This document shows, in pieces, positions 26,567-35,796 of a stretch of DNA of 64,000 nt. Under the pieces are notes generated by a model. That model did no database searches, was not told the origin of the DNA, and worked only from the letters and a program-made list of their open reading frames with translations. Each line of letters starts with the position of its first letter. Positions within the stretch are counted from its first letter, which is position 1. Origin of the DNA: Manganibacter manganicus (GTDB lineage Bacteria; Pseudomonadota; Alphaproteobacteria; Rhizobiales; Rhizobiaceae); NCBI RefSeq assembly GCF_002075885.1, contig NZ_MDET01000001.1, forward strand, positions 1-64,000, written 5' to 3'. The position numbers and the translations under genes are program-made.

Positions 26567-27592
26567 CTATTGCGCCTGCTTGAAGATCTGGTCGAACACG
26601 CCGCCGTCGCCGAAATGGTGGGGCTGGGCCTTCTTCCAGCCGCCGAAGAGCGGATCGTCGATGGTGATAAGCTTGAGCTTGGTTTCCCATTTGAGGTCTT
26701 CGGGCGCGGCCAGATCGGGTTTGTAAGGCCGGTAGTGGTTCCTGGCGATCAGCGTCTGCGCCTCCTTGGAATAGAGATATTGCAGATAGGCTTCGGCAAC
26801 CTTGCGCGTTCCCTTGGCGTCCACATTGGCATCGACCACCGCGACCGGCGGCTCGGCCAGGATCGAACTCGGAGGCACGACGATATCGAAATTGTCGGCT
26901 CCGAATTCGTCGAGCGCCAGATAGGCCTCGTTCTCCCAGGCCAGCAGCACGTCGCCGATCTCCTTCTGCGCAAAGGTCAGCGTGGAGCCGCGCGCGCCGG
27001 TGTCGAGCACCGGGACGTGGCGATAGAGGTCGCCAATGTATTTGCGGATCCTGGCCTCGTCGCCGCCATACTGGTCATTCGCCCACGCCCAGGCGGCAAG
27101 ATAGTTCCAGCGCGCGCCGCCGGAAGTCTTCGGGTTCGGCGTGACGACCTCGACGCCTTCCTTGAGGAGATCGCCCCAATCGTGAATGCCCTTGGGATTG
27201 CCCTTGCGTACAAGAAAGACGATGGTCGAGGTGTAAGGCGCTGAATTGTTTTCGAATTTCGTGCGCCAGTCGGGGTTGATCCTGCCGGTCTTCTCAGCGA
27301 TCGCGTTGATGTCGCTTTCCAGCGCCAGCGTCACGACATCGGCATTCAGCCCGTCGATCACCGAACGGGCTTGCGCGCCGGAACCGCCATGCGATTGCTG
27401 GATCGTCACCGTTTCGCCCGTCTCGGCTTTCCAATGAGCGGCGAAGGCCTCGTCATAGGCCCTGTAGAGTTCGCGTGTCGGATCGTAGGACACGTTGAGA
27501 ATGGTGGTATCGGCGAATGCGAAGCCCAGCGTGCCGAGCTGGACGGAGCCGGCAAGCAATGCGCCGAGCAGTTTGAAATGAGGTTTGGTCAT
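26567..27592 (-). CDS. sbp: Periplasmic sulfate-binding protein
   Basis: 341-residue binding protein with a signal peptide ending near GFAFA (about residue 27). The mature start TTILNVSYDPTRELY and later QQSHGGSGAQARSV and TSGGARWNYLAAWAWA are hallmark sulfate-binding motifs. First gene of the operon; the promoter must lie in the AT-rich stretch after 27592. Confidence 0.92.
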   Translation of the reverse strand: MTKPHFKLLGALLAGSVQLGTLGFAFADTTILNVSYDPTRELYRAYDEAFAAHWKAETGETVTIQQSHGGSGAQARSVIDGLNADVVTLALESDINAIAEKTGRINPDWRTKFENNSAPYTSTIVFLVRKGNPKGIHDWGDLLKEGVEVVTPNPKTSGGARWNYLAAWAWANDQYGGDEARIRKYIGDLYRHVPVLDTGARGSTLTFAQKEIGDVLLAWENEAYLALDEFGADNFDIVVPPSSILAEPPVAVVDANVDAKGTRKVAEAYLQYLYSKEAQTLIARNHYRPYKPDLAAPEDLKWETKLKLITIDDPLFGGWKKAQPHHFGDGGVFDQIFKQAQ

Positions 27593-27894
27593 TTCGAGCC
27601 TCCATTGAACTCAAGCGCGTCGCGATAAAGATTCGCCCAGGCCGCTTTGAGTGTTTGCTTTCACGCATGTCGTTTTCCGAAAACCGGTTCCCGCTTTCGG
27701 GCGACACGGACCAAACCCTACCTTTTTTATAGAATTAATCTGCGCCCATCATTTTCTTTTTTGTGGGGCGGCATCGCAAAGCGTTTTCGAATTTCGGCTC
27801 AATTGAGAGAATTTTTCGCTGTGTCGCCACAGGAGGGGCGAGAGACGGGCGGCATCGGTGAAAAGCCTGAATCTCGTGAATCCCTTACCGGTGG
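27593..27894. other. Intergenic region between sbp and pbpC
   Basis: No gene was seen here. It holds the sulfate operon leader, one palindromic repeat (27668-27706) and an AT-rich segment around 27720-27745 that could contain the sbp promoter on the minus strand. A specific -35/-10 pair is not clear enough to call. Confidence 0.5.
27668..27706. repeat. Palindromic intergenic repeat, Rhizobiales style
   Basis: Nested inverted repeat: TGTCG (27668) pairs with CGACA (27702-27706), and inside it CCGAAA pairs with TTTCGG. The core CCGAAAACCGGTTCC resembles the element at 43982-44030 and short palindromes scattered through Mesorhizobium-like genomes. Confidence 0.6.
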
Positions 27895-29985
27895 TTATTG
27901 CACGAAGACATTCACGCTGGCCGCGCGGCCGGCGGCATCGATCACGGTCAAGGTCGAATAGCCGACGCCATCCGGCAACCATGTGGCGGTGCGGCGGCGA
28001 TCGATGCCGGCGAGCGGCTTGCCATTGGCCAGCCAACGGAACGGCGCGCGGCCGCCCTGCAGTTTCAGCACCAGCGGCGTGGCGTCGGCGGAATTGGTGC
28101 CGAGGTCGACGCGTGCGCCTTCGGGTGGAAAGACAATGCGCGGCGCCGGTTCTGGCGCCTTTGCATTGTTGGATTGAATGTTGGAACCGAAGCGCGCGAG
28201 CGTGACCGGCAGGTCCTCGCGACGCGGCCGATAGATGCCGGGCGGCGGGGAGGGCATCGGCGCGGCGGCAAGGCCGGAGCGGGCAAAGCCTTCAAACAGG
28301 ATGGGCGCGGCGGACACATAGCCGGACAGGCCGGGCACGGCGCCGGCATCGGCACGGCCGACCCAGACACCCAGCACATAGCGACCGTCGAAGCCGACCG
28401 ACCAGGCATCGCGATAGCCGTAGGAGGTGCCGGTCTTGTAGGCGATGCCGCGGGGCGCGGCGCCCGCCGGCGGGCGCACGCCGGACAGGATGTCGCCGAT
28501 CTGCCAATTGGCCTGCGGATCGAGAATGGTGGCCGCCGTTTCCGTAGGCTTGGCGTCCATGTCGTCGCGCAGGGCATTGACCCTGCCGCCATTGGCAAGG
28601 CCCGTGTAAAGCTGCACCAGATCGCGCAGCGTTATGCCGACGCCGCCGAGGCCGATGGCCAGCCCCGGTGCTTCATTGACCGGCAGGACGGGCACGACGC
28701 CGGCCTGGCGGAACCGCGCCATCAACCGCGTCGGCCCGACCGCGTCGAGAATGCGGATCGCTGGCACGTTGAGCGAAAGCTGCAAGGCCGTGCGGATCGA
28801 TACATCGCCCTGATAGGCCATGTCGAAATTCTTCGGCCGGTAGCCGGAAAAATCGACCGGGCTGTCCTCGATCATGGTTTCCTGCGCGATCAGCCCCTGT
28901 TCGAAGGCAAGCCCATAGATGAAGGGCTTTAGTGTCGAACCGGGCGAGCGCAGCACTTGCGTCATGTCGATCCAGCCGGACCGGCTCGCATTGAACGGGT
29001 CGGCGGCGCCGACCTCGCCCAGTATCTCGCCGGTGCGCGAATCGGCCAGCACCATGGCGACGGACAATTTCGGGCCGAGCTTGCGGGCCGCATCGGCTGC
29101 TACGGCCTCCAGCCCCTGCTGAACGCTCTTGCGGATGGTGAGGCGCGGCGTTGTTCCGGGCTTTGCCCGCTGCAACGCGGCGTGCGCGGCATGGGCGGCA
29201 AGTGCGGGCATGTCGCGCCGGATGGCGGGGATGGTGTCGAGCTCGGCGCGCGCGGCTTCGCGTTCGCCGAGCTCGCCGGCCGAAACCATGCGTTGCAGCA
29301 CCCGGTCGCGCGTCAGCCGCGCGGTTTCGGGGTTGCGGTCCGGTCGCCGCTTTTCCGGCAATTGCGGCAAGGCGACAAGCAGGGCCGCCTGCGCCACCGT
29401 CAGCCTTTTCGGCTCCTTGCCGAACCAGGCCAGAGAGGCGGCGCGCACGCCTTCCAGATTGCCGCCATAGGGCGCCAGCGTCAGGTAGCGTTCGAGGATC
29501 TCGCGCTTGGAAAGGCGCGCCTCGATCTGCAAGGCGCGCGCCATTTGTCTCAGCTTGGCGGCGACGCTGCGGCTTTCGCGCGGCTCGATCAGCCGGGCGA
29601 GTTGCATGGAGATGGTCGAGCCGCCGGAGACGATATGGCCGCTGGTGACGAACTGGAAGGCGGCGCGAGCGAGCGCCAGCACGTCGATGCCCTGATGGTG
29701 CCAGAAGCGCTTGTCCTCATAGGTCAAAAGCATGTCGATGAATTGCGGATCGACCTGGTCGAGATCGACTTTCAGCCGCCAATAGCCGTCGGGCGTCGCG
29801 AAGGCGCGCAGCAACTGGCCGTCGCGGTCGAGCACCTCCGCGGAGACGACCGGCGTTTTGGCCAGCGGCAGCGGAAAGGCGCGGTCGAGTTGCCAAAGTA
29901 CGATGGCGGCCACGGCGAGCATTGCCATGGAGGCGATCGCCGCAATCGCGAATCTTTGCAAAGTCTTGGTTCGAAGACCTCTCAT
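27895..29985 (-). CDS. pbpC: Penicillin-binding protein 1C (bifunctional glycosyltransferase/transpeptidase)
   Basis: 696-residue inner-membrane murein synthase. After one N-terminal membrane helix (about 12-34) comes a family 51 glycosyltransferase domain (about 50-230) with TYEDKRFWHHQGID and GGSTISMQLAR. The transpeptidase domain (about 290-560) has catalytic Ser350 in GSTLKP (SxxK, Lys353), an SLN motif and Lys517 in KTGTS. The C-terminal 90 or so residues are the PBP1C BiPBP_C-type beta domain. It lies 46 bases after the alpha-2-macroglobulin gene on the same strand, a pairing known from enteric yfhM-pbpC. Confidence 0.92.
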   Translation of the reverse strand: MRGLRTKTLQRFAIAAIASMAMLAVAAIVLWQLDRAFPLPLAKTPVVSAEVLDRDGQLLRAFATPDGYWRLKVDLDQVDPQFIDMLLTYEDKRFWHHQGIDVLALARAAFQFVTSGHIVSGGSTISMQLARLIEPRESRSVAAKLRQMARALQIEARLSKREILERYLTLAPYGGNLEGVRAASLAWFGKEPKRLTVAQAALLVALPQLPEKRRPDRNPETARLTRDRVLQRMVSAGELGEREAARAELDTIPAIRRDMPALAAHAAHAALQRAKPGTTPRLTIRKSVQQGLEAVAADAARKLGPKLSVAMVLADSRTGEILGEVGAADPFNASRSGWIDMTQVLRSPGSTLKPFIYGLAFEQGLIAQETMIEDSPVDFSGYRPKNFDMAYQGDVSIRTALQLSLNVPAIRILDAVGPTRLMARFRQAGVVPVLPVNEAPGLAIGLGGVGITLRDLVQLYTGLANGGRVNALRDDMDAKPTETAATILDPQANWQIGDILSGVRPPAGAAPRGIAYKTGTSYGYRDAWSVGFDGRYVLGVWVGRADAGAVPGLSGYVSAAPILFEGFARSGLAAAPMPSPPPGIYRPRREDLPVTLARFGSNIQSNNAKAPEPAPRIVFPPEGARVDLGTNSADATPLVLKLQGGRAPFRWLANGKPLAGIDRRRTATWLPDGVGYSTLTVIDAAGRAASVNVFVQ

Positions 29986-30031
29986 GACACTTGCAGCCCG
30001 CCTGAAGCAGCGCCCCGGAGGGGCGAGGCGC

Positions 30032-33000
30032 TCAAGGCGCCTTGACCTCCATCATGCCGGTGGCCGTGCGCGCCGAATATTGCGGCCGGTACATATCCTC
30101 CACAGTCGCTGCCGGATGAGCATAGACGCCCGGCGTCACCGCGCGCACGACATAGGCCAGCGTGACCTTATGTCCGCCGCCGCTGTTGCCGTTGACGGGA
30201 TCGAAGGCGGCGACGAAACGGTCGTCGCGGAATTCCAGATGCGCGGCGTCGGTCTGCTTCAGCCAGGAGAAGTTGGACAATTGGGCACTGGAAACCAGAT
30301 GCGGATTGTCGATCTCGAAGCCGGCCGGCAGCAGATCGGTGACAAGCAGGCGCGTCGGCCAATCGTGCATCTGGGCGATATTGAGCACGACGACATAGCG
30401 TTCGTTCTGCACCGCCTCGGTGATGTTGGCCTCGGTGCCGTCCAGTCTGTAATAGGCGCGCTGGATGGTAAAGCCGTCGCCGCCGGCCGGCAGCGGCTGT
30501 TTGGGCGCCGCCACCGTGGTGACGACAGCCTGCAGGGCCTCTCTGCCGGTATTGGCGATGGTGATCGGCGTGTCGATCAACTGGTCGCCGCTCATGGTGC
30601 CGGAAGAAGCGCCACTGTGCGGCGCGCCGTTGACGGTCAGCGAAATGGCCTTGTTGCCCTCGCGCAGCGCGCGAGCCGCTAAAAGCATCCACGCCTGATC
30701 CTGGGTGCTGGTCCAGCGTTGCGCCGCCCGTTCCTTCGTCACCAGCTTGATGAGTTGCGGCACGACGGAGGGTATCGGCTTGCTTTCGGCGGCCAGCGCC
30801 AGCATGGCGGCGCCGTCGCGCAGGGCCGAACCATAATCCGACCGATGATAGTCGTAGTCCGGCGTTGCTTTAGCGAGCTTCAGCGCCGCCACGAATGTCA
30901 CCTCGGAGCGTTGCGCATCGCCATAAAGCGCAAGGGCCGCGGCAAGCTGCGCCACCGCCATCGGGCTGGAGAAGTTCTTCAACTGGGTGTCGGCATAATA
31001 GCGTAGGTCGCCGACCGAGGCCTTCTTGTTGCGCGCCAGCACATAGAGCGCATAGGCGATGGCGCTGCCGCGGTCCCTGACATCCTGATCGTAGCCGATC
31101 GAATTCTGGAGATTGGCCAGTGCCTGTTTCAGCGCCTCGGCAGGCACGTCGTATTTCTGCTCGCGGGCCCTGGTGAGGAAGTCGGTGACGTATGAATCCA
31201 GCCACAGATCGCCGGAACCCGGCCCCCAGAGCCCGAAGCTGCCGGACGATGCCTGATAGTTCAGCACCTTGTAGATGGCGTCCTGTATGCGCTTGTGCAG
31301 GTCGGGATCGCTTGCCATGCCGAAATCGCCGGCCATGGCGTTGATATAGAGCAGCGGCAGGGCGCGGCTGGTCGTCTGCTCGGCGCAGCCATAGGGATAG
31401 CGGTCGAGCGACATCAGCAGCGATGGCACGTCGAAGGCGCTGCCTTCCGATACGCCTACACTGACGGAAGCGCCTTCGAGCAGGCTGGCCGCCAGCAATT
31501 CCTTGTCGATGCGCAGCGCGCCGCCATTCGGCTTGAGATCGACGACCATGCGCGTCGTCACCGGAAGCTGGGCAGGGCGGATGGGCAGCGCCAGCGTCTG
31601 CTCGACATCGATGCCGTCAAGGTTGGAGATCCTGACGGTAACGCTGGCATCGCCCGGCGCCACCGCGATCAGCGGCACGGTCAGGCTCTGGCGCTTGCCG
31701 CCCGTAAGGGTAAGCTTTTGCGGCACGGTGTCGTCGCCGATGGTCAGATTGCCATCGGAGGTGACGCTGAGATCGTAGTCGCCGTCCGGCGCATCGGTGT
31801 TGGCGATGTCGAGGCGCATGGTGGAAGCGTCGCCGGGCGCCAGGAAGCGAGGCAGGCCGGCGGTGATGACGACCGGATCGCGCACGATGACGTCCTGAAC
31901 CGCGTGGCCGACCGCTTCCTTTGTCCATGCAACGGCCATGACGCGCACGGTGCCGTTGAATTGCGGTATGTCGAAATCGACTGTCGCCTTGCCGTCATTG
32001 CCCAGCTTTACCGGGCCGGAAAAGAAGGCGACCAGCTTTTCGGTCGGCGGGCTGCCCTGCGTCTGCATGTTGGCGCCGTCGCCGCCGGTGCGCAGCCGGC
32101 CGGTGACGCCGAGCGAGCCGTCGATCAGCCGGCCGTAGAGGTCGCGCATTTCCAGTCCCATCATGCGCTGGCCGAAGAACCAGTTGTCCGGGTCCGGTGC
32201 CTGGTAATTGGTCAGGTTGAGGATGCCGACATCGACGGCCGCGACCATGACATACGCCTCGGAGCCGGGTTTCACGCCCGCCACGGCAATCGGGATCGAC
32301 AGCGCCTGGCGCGGCTCCATCTTCTGTGGCGGCGTCAGCGTGACGGCGAGCTTTCGTTCGCCGGGATCGATTTTCAGCCATTTCACGCCGATGGCGCGGG
32401 CCGGCATGCGGGTTTCCTGCGCATCGCCCGGCCTGAACAGGGTGGCGGTGACATAGGCGCCGGCGCCCCAGTTTTCGCCGACAGGAATATCGACAGTTCC
32501 CCCGGTCGCCGGGACGGACGCGGTAAAGGTCTTCAACAGCCGGTCGGCGCCGACCGTCACCAGAAGCTCGCCGGCGAAATGCGGCGCAATTTCCAACTTC
32601 GCGGTTTCTCCGGGCGAGTAGCTATCCTTGTCGAGGGCGATTTCGAGCCCGTCCGGCGTTTCCGTGGACGAAGCCTCGACATACCAGCCGGCGTCGAACT
32701 CATAGCTCGATGCCGGGCCTTCCGGATCGGCGGTCACGACCTCCAGCCGGTAACGGCCCCAATCGACGGGCAGGGAAACCGTCGCATCGCCGTCGGCGGC
32801 GATATCGACGGTGCCGTTGGCAATCGATTTGGTGAAGGTGACAGGCTCGTAGTTCCACGAATTGTTGGAGCGATACCATTGGTAATTGCGCTCGACCTTG
32901 AGCAGCGTCCAGGCAGCCCCTTTCAGCGCGGTCCGCTTGCCATCGGCGGAAACCGCGATGAGGCTGAATTTGGCGGTGCCGCCTTGAGGGGCATCGCCGG

Positions 33001-35512
33001 AAAAGTCCGGGCGGATGCCGATCATCTGGCCCTGAGGCTTGATGCCGATGTCGATCGAGCGTTCGACAGCGCGGCCGCCGGCCTCGCGCATGCGCACCGT
33101 AACCTTGGCGTTGACGAGTTGGGTGGTGGCGGGAAGCTGGTCCACGGCGATGGGGAAGGTGGCCTTGCCATCGTCGCCGACCGCCGGCAGGCCGGCCAGC
33201 GGCGTAACGGTCGGTTGCGATGCCTGCTCGTCCGCCAGTCCGAAATAAAAGCCCTTGAAGCGATCCCATTGATGGCTGAGCGAAAGGGTCTGTTCGCCTT
33301 CCAGCGCCAGGCCGGCGGCGGGTGCGCCATAGAGGAAGCGACCATCCACGGTGACGTTGGCCGTCTCGCCCTGGGAAATCTCGGTCTTGTCGGTGGACAG
33401 GTCGAACTCGATCCGGTCGGGTACGAAATCCTCGACCAGGAACATCTGGCTGGCGACGGCAGGCTGTTTGGGATCGGTATAAATGCCGACGGTCCAGGTG
33501 CCGCGCATAGCGTTGGCCGCGGTCGGCAGGTCCACCGCGTAGCCGCCGGCGGTGGTGCTTTCCACGACCATGCGGCGCTGCTCGACGCCGTCGGGGCGCG
33601 TGAAGATGAAGGTGAGCGGCAGTTTCTCGACGGCCTTGGCGGCGTCGTCGCGGGCAAGGGCGGCGACATGAACGGTTTCGCCGGCGCGGTAGATGCCGCG
33701 TTCGGTCCAGGCATAGACGTCGAGCGCGCCGGGTGCAGCGCGGCCGGTGACGCCACGGTCGGACAGGTCGAAGCCGGCCTTGCTCATGTCGAGGAAGACG
33801 AAATCCTGATCGCCCTTCTTGGCCATCAGCACGGCCGGCACCATGCCGCCTTCGCCGCGCGTCAGGCCGGGATTGAAGGTGGCGCGGCCCTCCGTGTCGG
33901 TGGTGGCCTTGCCGAGAACTTCGTTGTTTCGCGCCAGCAGGGTGAGTTCTGCCCCGGCAATCGGCTTGGCTGTGGCGAGCGAGCGGGCGAAGACATTCAA
34001 CCCGTCCCGCCCGGTATAGGTCGAGAGGCCGATATCGGAGACGACGAACCATTGCGTGGCGCGGCTGTTGTATTCCTCGCTGGTGTCGTCGACCGGCTGC
34101 GCGGTCAGCACATAGACGCCGGGCTTGCGCTGGGGCAGCGCCTCATCCACCGGAAAGGAGGTCGTCACCTCCTCGTTGAGCTGGCTGGCGATGTCCAGCG
34201 TGCCCTGCCAGACCGGCTCGCCCATCTGCTCGGTGATGTTGGAGATGTCATAGCCGTCGAGCTGGCGCAGGAACTGATAGCCGGAAAGCAATTGCGCCAG
34301 CGAGCGGTCGCCGATGCGATAAAGCTTCATCGTCGCCGCCTTCATGTTGACGGTGACGACGGGAATACCGCGCCGCGTGCCGGCCGGCAGCACGAAGCTG
34401 TCGCCGGTGAAACGGGCCGACGGCGCGCGGTCCTGGACATAAGCGGACAGGGTAACGGGCGCTTCGATCACCTCGCCGACGCCGGCTGGCAGGCCGGACA
34501 GGAAGGTTACGGTGTATTGCCGGCCATGTTCCAGGCCTTCCACGCAGATCTGCCTGCCCTTGGCCTCGATGCCCTTCGGCGGGCCGCCGTCGACACGCAC
34601 GAACTGGGCGTAGTCGATGCCGGTCTTGATCAGCTCCTCGGAAAATTGCGTGCAGATGCGCGGCGCGCTGGTGTCGGCCTCGACCGTGTGGTCGATGATG
34701 CGGAAGCCCTTGCGGCGCTTCAGATCTTCATAGGCCGCGCGGATCGTAGCCGAGTTGACCAAAGCCAGGCTGGCTTCATAGGCTTGCAATGCCGGCCTGT
34801 AGAGGTCGCGGCGGTCAAGCCCGGCGGCAAGCAGCGCCAGCGCGTCCGCACGGGCCGGCGCGGTGCGGCTGAGTTGGTAGGCATAAAGGCCGGCGGAGGT
34901 TGCGTTGGCTTGCAAAGTGGTGGCCTCGCTGCCTTTGGCCGGCTTGACCGCCAATGTCTCGCGGGCAAGGTCGCGCCACAGCTTGCCCTCGTCGGGCATG
35001 ACGGAAACCAGCTTCTCATAGGCCTGCATCGCGCCGCGATGGTCGCCGGCAGCGGCGGTCTGCGCGGCAGTGGCTTGGATGCCGGCAAGGCCGCCGGTCG
35101 GCTTGGTGAAGGCCGGGCCGGTCAGGCGGTTGCGGTATTGCTGCGCCTGTTCGCCCATCCAGTCGGGGAAAAAGGCAAGGGCGGGCGGAGCGCCGATGTC
35201 GGGATCTCCGGTCAGTGTCACAACCTTGCCGGCAACAGCGCCGTTGAAGGGTTTCATTGTGTTGAAGTCCGACTTGAGGAAGCACCATTTCGCTTTCTTG
35301 TTATAGGTGAAGGCGCGGCAGGCAGGGTCGCCGAGGCAGGTCGTCTCGCACTGGTCGAGCGACAGGTTCTGTTCCGATCGCAGGTCGAAACCGAAATAAT
35401 CGGCATTGTCGGTGGTGGTGATGCGGCGCACTTCGGCTGCTTGCGCGATGCCCGCGCAGAGCAGGGCCATCAGGGCAAGAAGCGAGAACCAACGAGCCGT
35501 GCGCAAAGCCAT
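30032..35512 (-). CDS. Bacterial alpha-2-macroglobulin with N-terminal PAN/Apple domain
   Basis: 1826-residue periplasmic protease-trapping protein. A signal peptide (cleavage near IAQA, residue 25) is followed by a Cys-rich PAN/Apple-like domain (about 35-90), macroglobulin-like beta domains, and an alpha-2-macroglobulin core. The thioester motif CAEQ is intact at Cys1376-Gln1379, inside PYGCAEQTTSR, so covalent trapping of attacking proteases is plausible. No convincing lipobox, so it is probably soluble rather than a lipoprotein. AGGGTAG precedes the ATG. Together with PBP1C it is thought to guard and repair the cell wall when the outer membrane is breached. Confidence 0.92.
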   Translation of the reverse strand: MALRTARWFSLLALMALLCAGIAQAAEVRRITTTDNADYFGFDLRSEQNLSLDQCETTCLGDPACRAFTYNKKAKWCFLKSDFNTMKPFNGAVAGKVVTLTGDPDIGAPPALAFFPDWMGEQAQQYRNRLTGPAFTKPTGGLAGIQATAAQTAAAGDHRGAMQAYEKLVSVMPDEGKLWRDLARETLAVKPAKGSEATTLQANATSAGLYAYQLSRTAPARADALALLAAGLDRRDLYRPALQAYEASLALVNSATIRAAYEDLKRRKGFRIIDHTVEADTSAPRICTQFSEELIKTGIDYAQFVRVDGGPPKGIEAKGRQICVEGLEHGRQYTVTFLSGLPAGVGEVIEAPVTLSAYVQDRAPSARFTGDSFVLPAGTRRGIPVVTVNMKAATMKLYRIGDRSLAQLLSGYQFLRQLDGYDISNITEQMGEPVWQGTLDIASQLNEEVTTSFPVDEALPQRKPGVYVLTAQPVDDTSEEYNSRATQWFVVSDIGLSTYTGRDGLNVFARSLATAKPIAGAELTLLARNNEVLGKATTDTEGRATFNPGLTRGEGGMVPAVLMAKKGDQDFVFLDMSKAGFDLSDRGVTGRAAPGALDVYAWTERGIYRAGETVHVAALARDDAAKAVEKLPLTFIFTRPDGVEQRRMVVESTTAGGYAVDLPTAANAMRGTWTVGIYTDPKQPAVASQMFLVEDFVPDRIEFDLSTDKTEISQGETANVTVDGRFLYGAPAAGLALEGEQTLSLSHQWDRFKGFYFGLADEQASQPTVTPLAGLPAVGDDGKATFPIAVDQLPATTQLVNAKVTVRMREAGGRAVERSIDIGIKPQGQMIGIRPDFSGDAPQGGTAKFSLIAVSADGKRTALKGAAWTLLKVERNYQWYRSNNSWNYEPVTFTKSIANGTVDIAADGDATVSLPVDWGRYRLEVVTADPEGPASSYEFDAGWYVEASSTETPDGLEIALDKDSYSPGETAKLEIAPHFAGELLVTVGADRLLKTFTASVPATGGTVDIPVGENWGAGAYVTATLFRPGDAQETRMPARAIGVKWLKIDPGERKLAVTLTPPQKMEPRQALSIPIAVAGVKPGSEAYVMVAAVDVGILNLTNYQAPDPDNWFFGQRMMGLEMRDLYGRLIDGSLGVTGRLRTGGDGANMQTQGSPPTEKLVAFFSGPVKLGNDGKATVDFDIPQFNGTVRVMAVAWTKEAVGHAVQDVIVRDPVVITAGLPRFLAPGDASTMRLDIANTDAPDGDYDLSVTSDGNLTIGDDTVPQKLTLTGGKRQSLTVPLIAVAPGDASVTVRISNLDGIDVEQTLALPIRPAQLPVTTRMVVDLKPNGGALRIDKELLAASLLEGASVSVGVSEGSAFDVPSLLMSLDRYPYGCAEQTTSRALPLLYINAMAGDFGMASDPDLHKRIQDAIYKVLNYQASSGSFGLWGPGSGDLWLDSYVTDFLTRAREQKYDVPAEALKQALANLQNSIGYDQDVRDRGSAIAYALYVLARNKKASVGDLRYYADTQLKNFSSPMAVAQLAAALALYGDAQRSEVTFVAALKLAKATPDYDYHRSDYGSALRDGAAMLALAAESKPIPSVVPQLIKLVTKERAAQRWTSTQDQAWMLLAARALREGNKAISLTVNGAPHSGASSGTMSGDQLIDTPITIANTGREALQAVVTTVAAPKQPLPAGGDGFTIQRAYYRLDGTEANITEAVQNERYVVVLNIAQMHDWPTRLLVTDLLPAGFEIDNPHLVSSAQLSNFSWLKQTDAAHLEFRDDRFVAAFDPVNGNSGGGHKVTLAYVVRAVTPGVYAHPAATVEDMYRPQYSARTATGMMEVKAP

Positions 35513-35796
35513 GCTACCCTCCAGACGCTACCTGCGAACGTGCATGATCAGGCTTGGACGCGGCTTGTCAACACGGGTTGCATTGGGCGATCGGAGTGCG
35601 ATCAGGCGGCGGTGCGGGCCGTTTCCTTTTGAAGCCTTGCCGTCTATAGCGTTCCCGAGAAGGGATCACGGAGTCTTGCGCTCGCGTAAAAGGTGTGAGT
35701 TTCAACCGCGTGTCATTTCCGACAATTGAGATGTGGTCTTTGATGCGTATTCGATGAATTCAGTCGAATTTTAACTTTCTGCGTTAAGTTAGGGCG

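Noticed and set aside
31295..35632. Very long open frame on the plus strand (about 1445 codons) opposite the alpha-2-macroglobulin gene
   Set aside because: It mirrors a clearly real protein with signal peptide and thioester; the translation is low-complexity, rich in Arg, Gly, Ala, His and Gln, with no recognisable domain. Long antisense frames are expected in GC-rich DNA.
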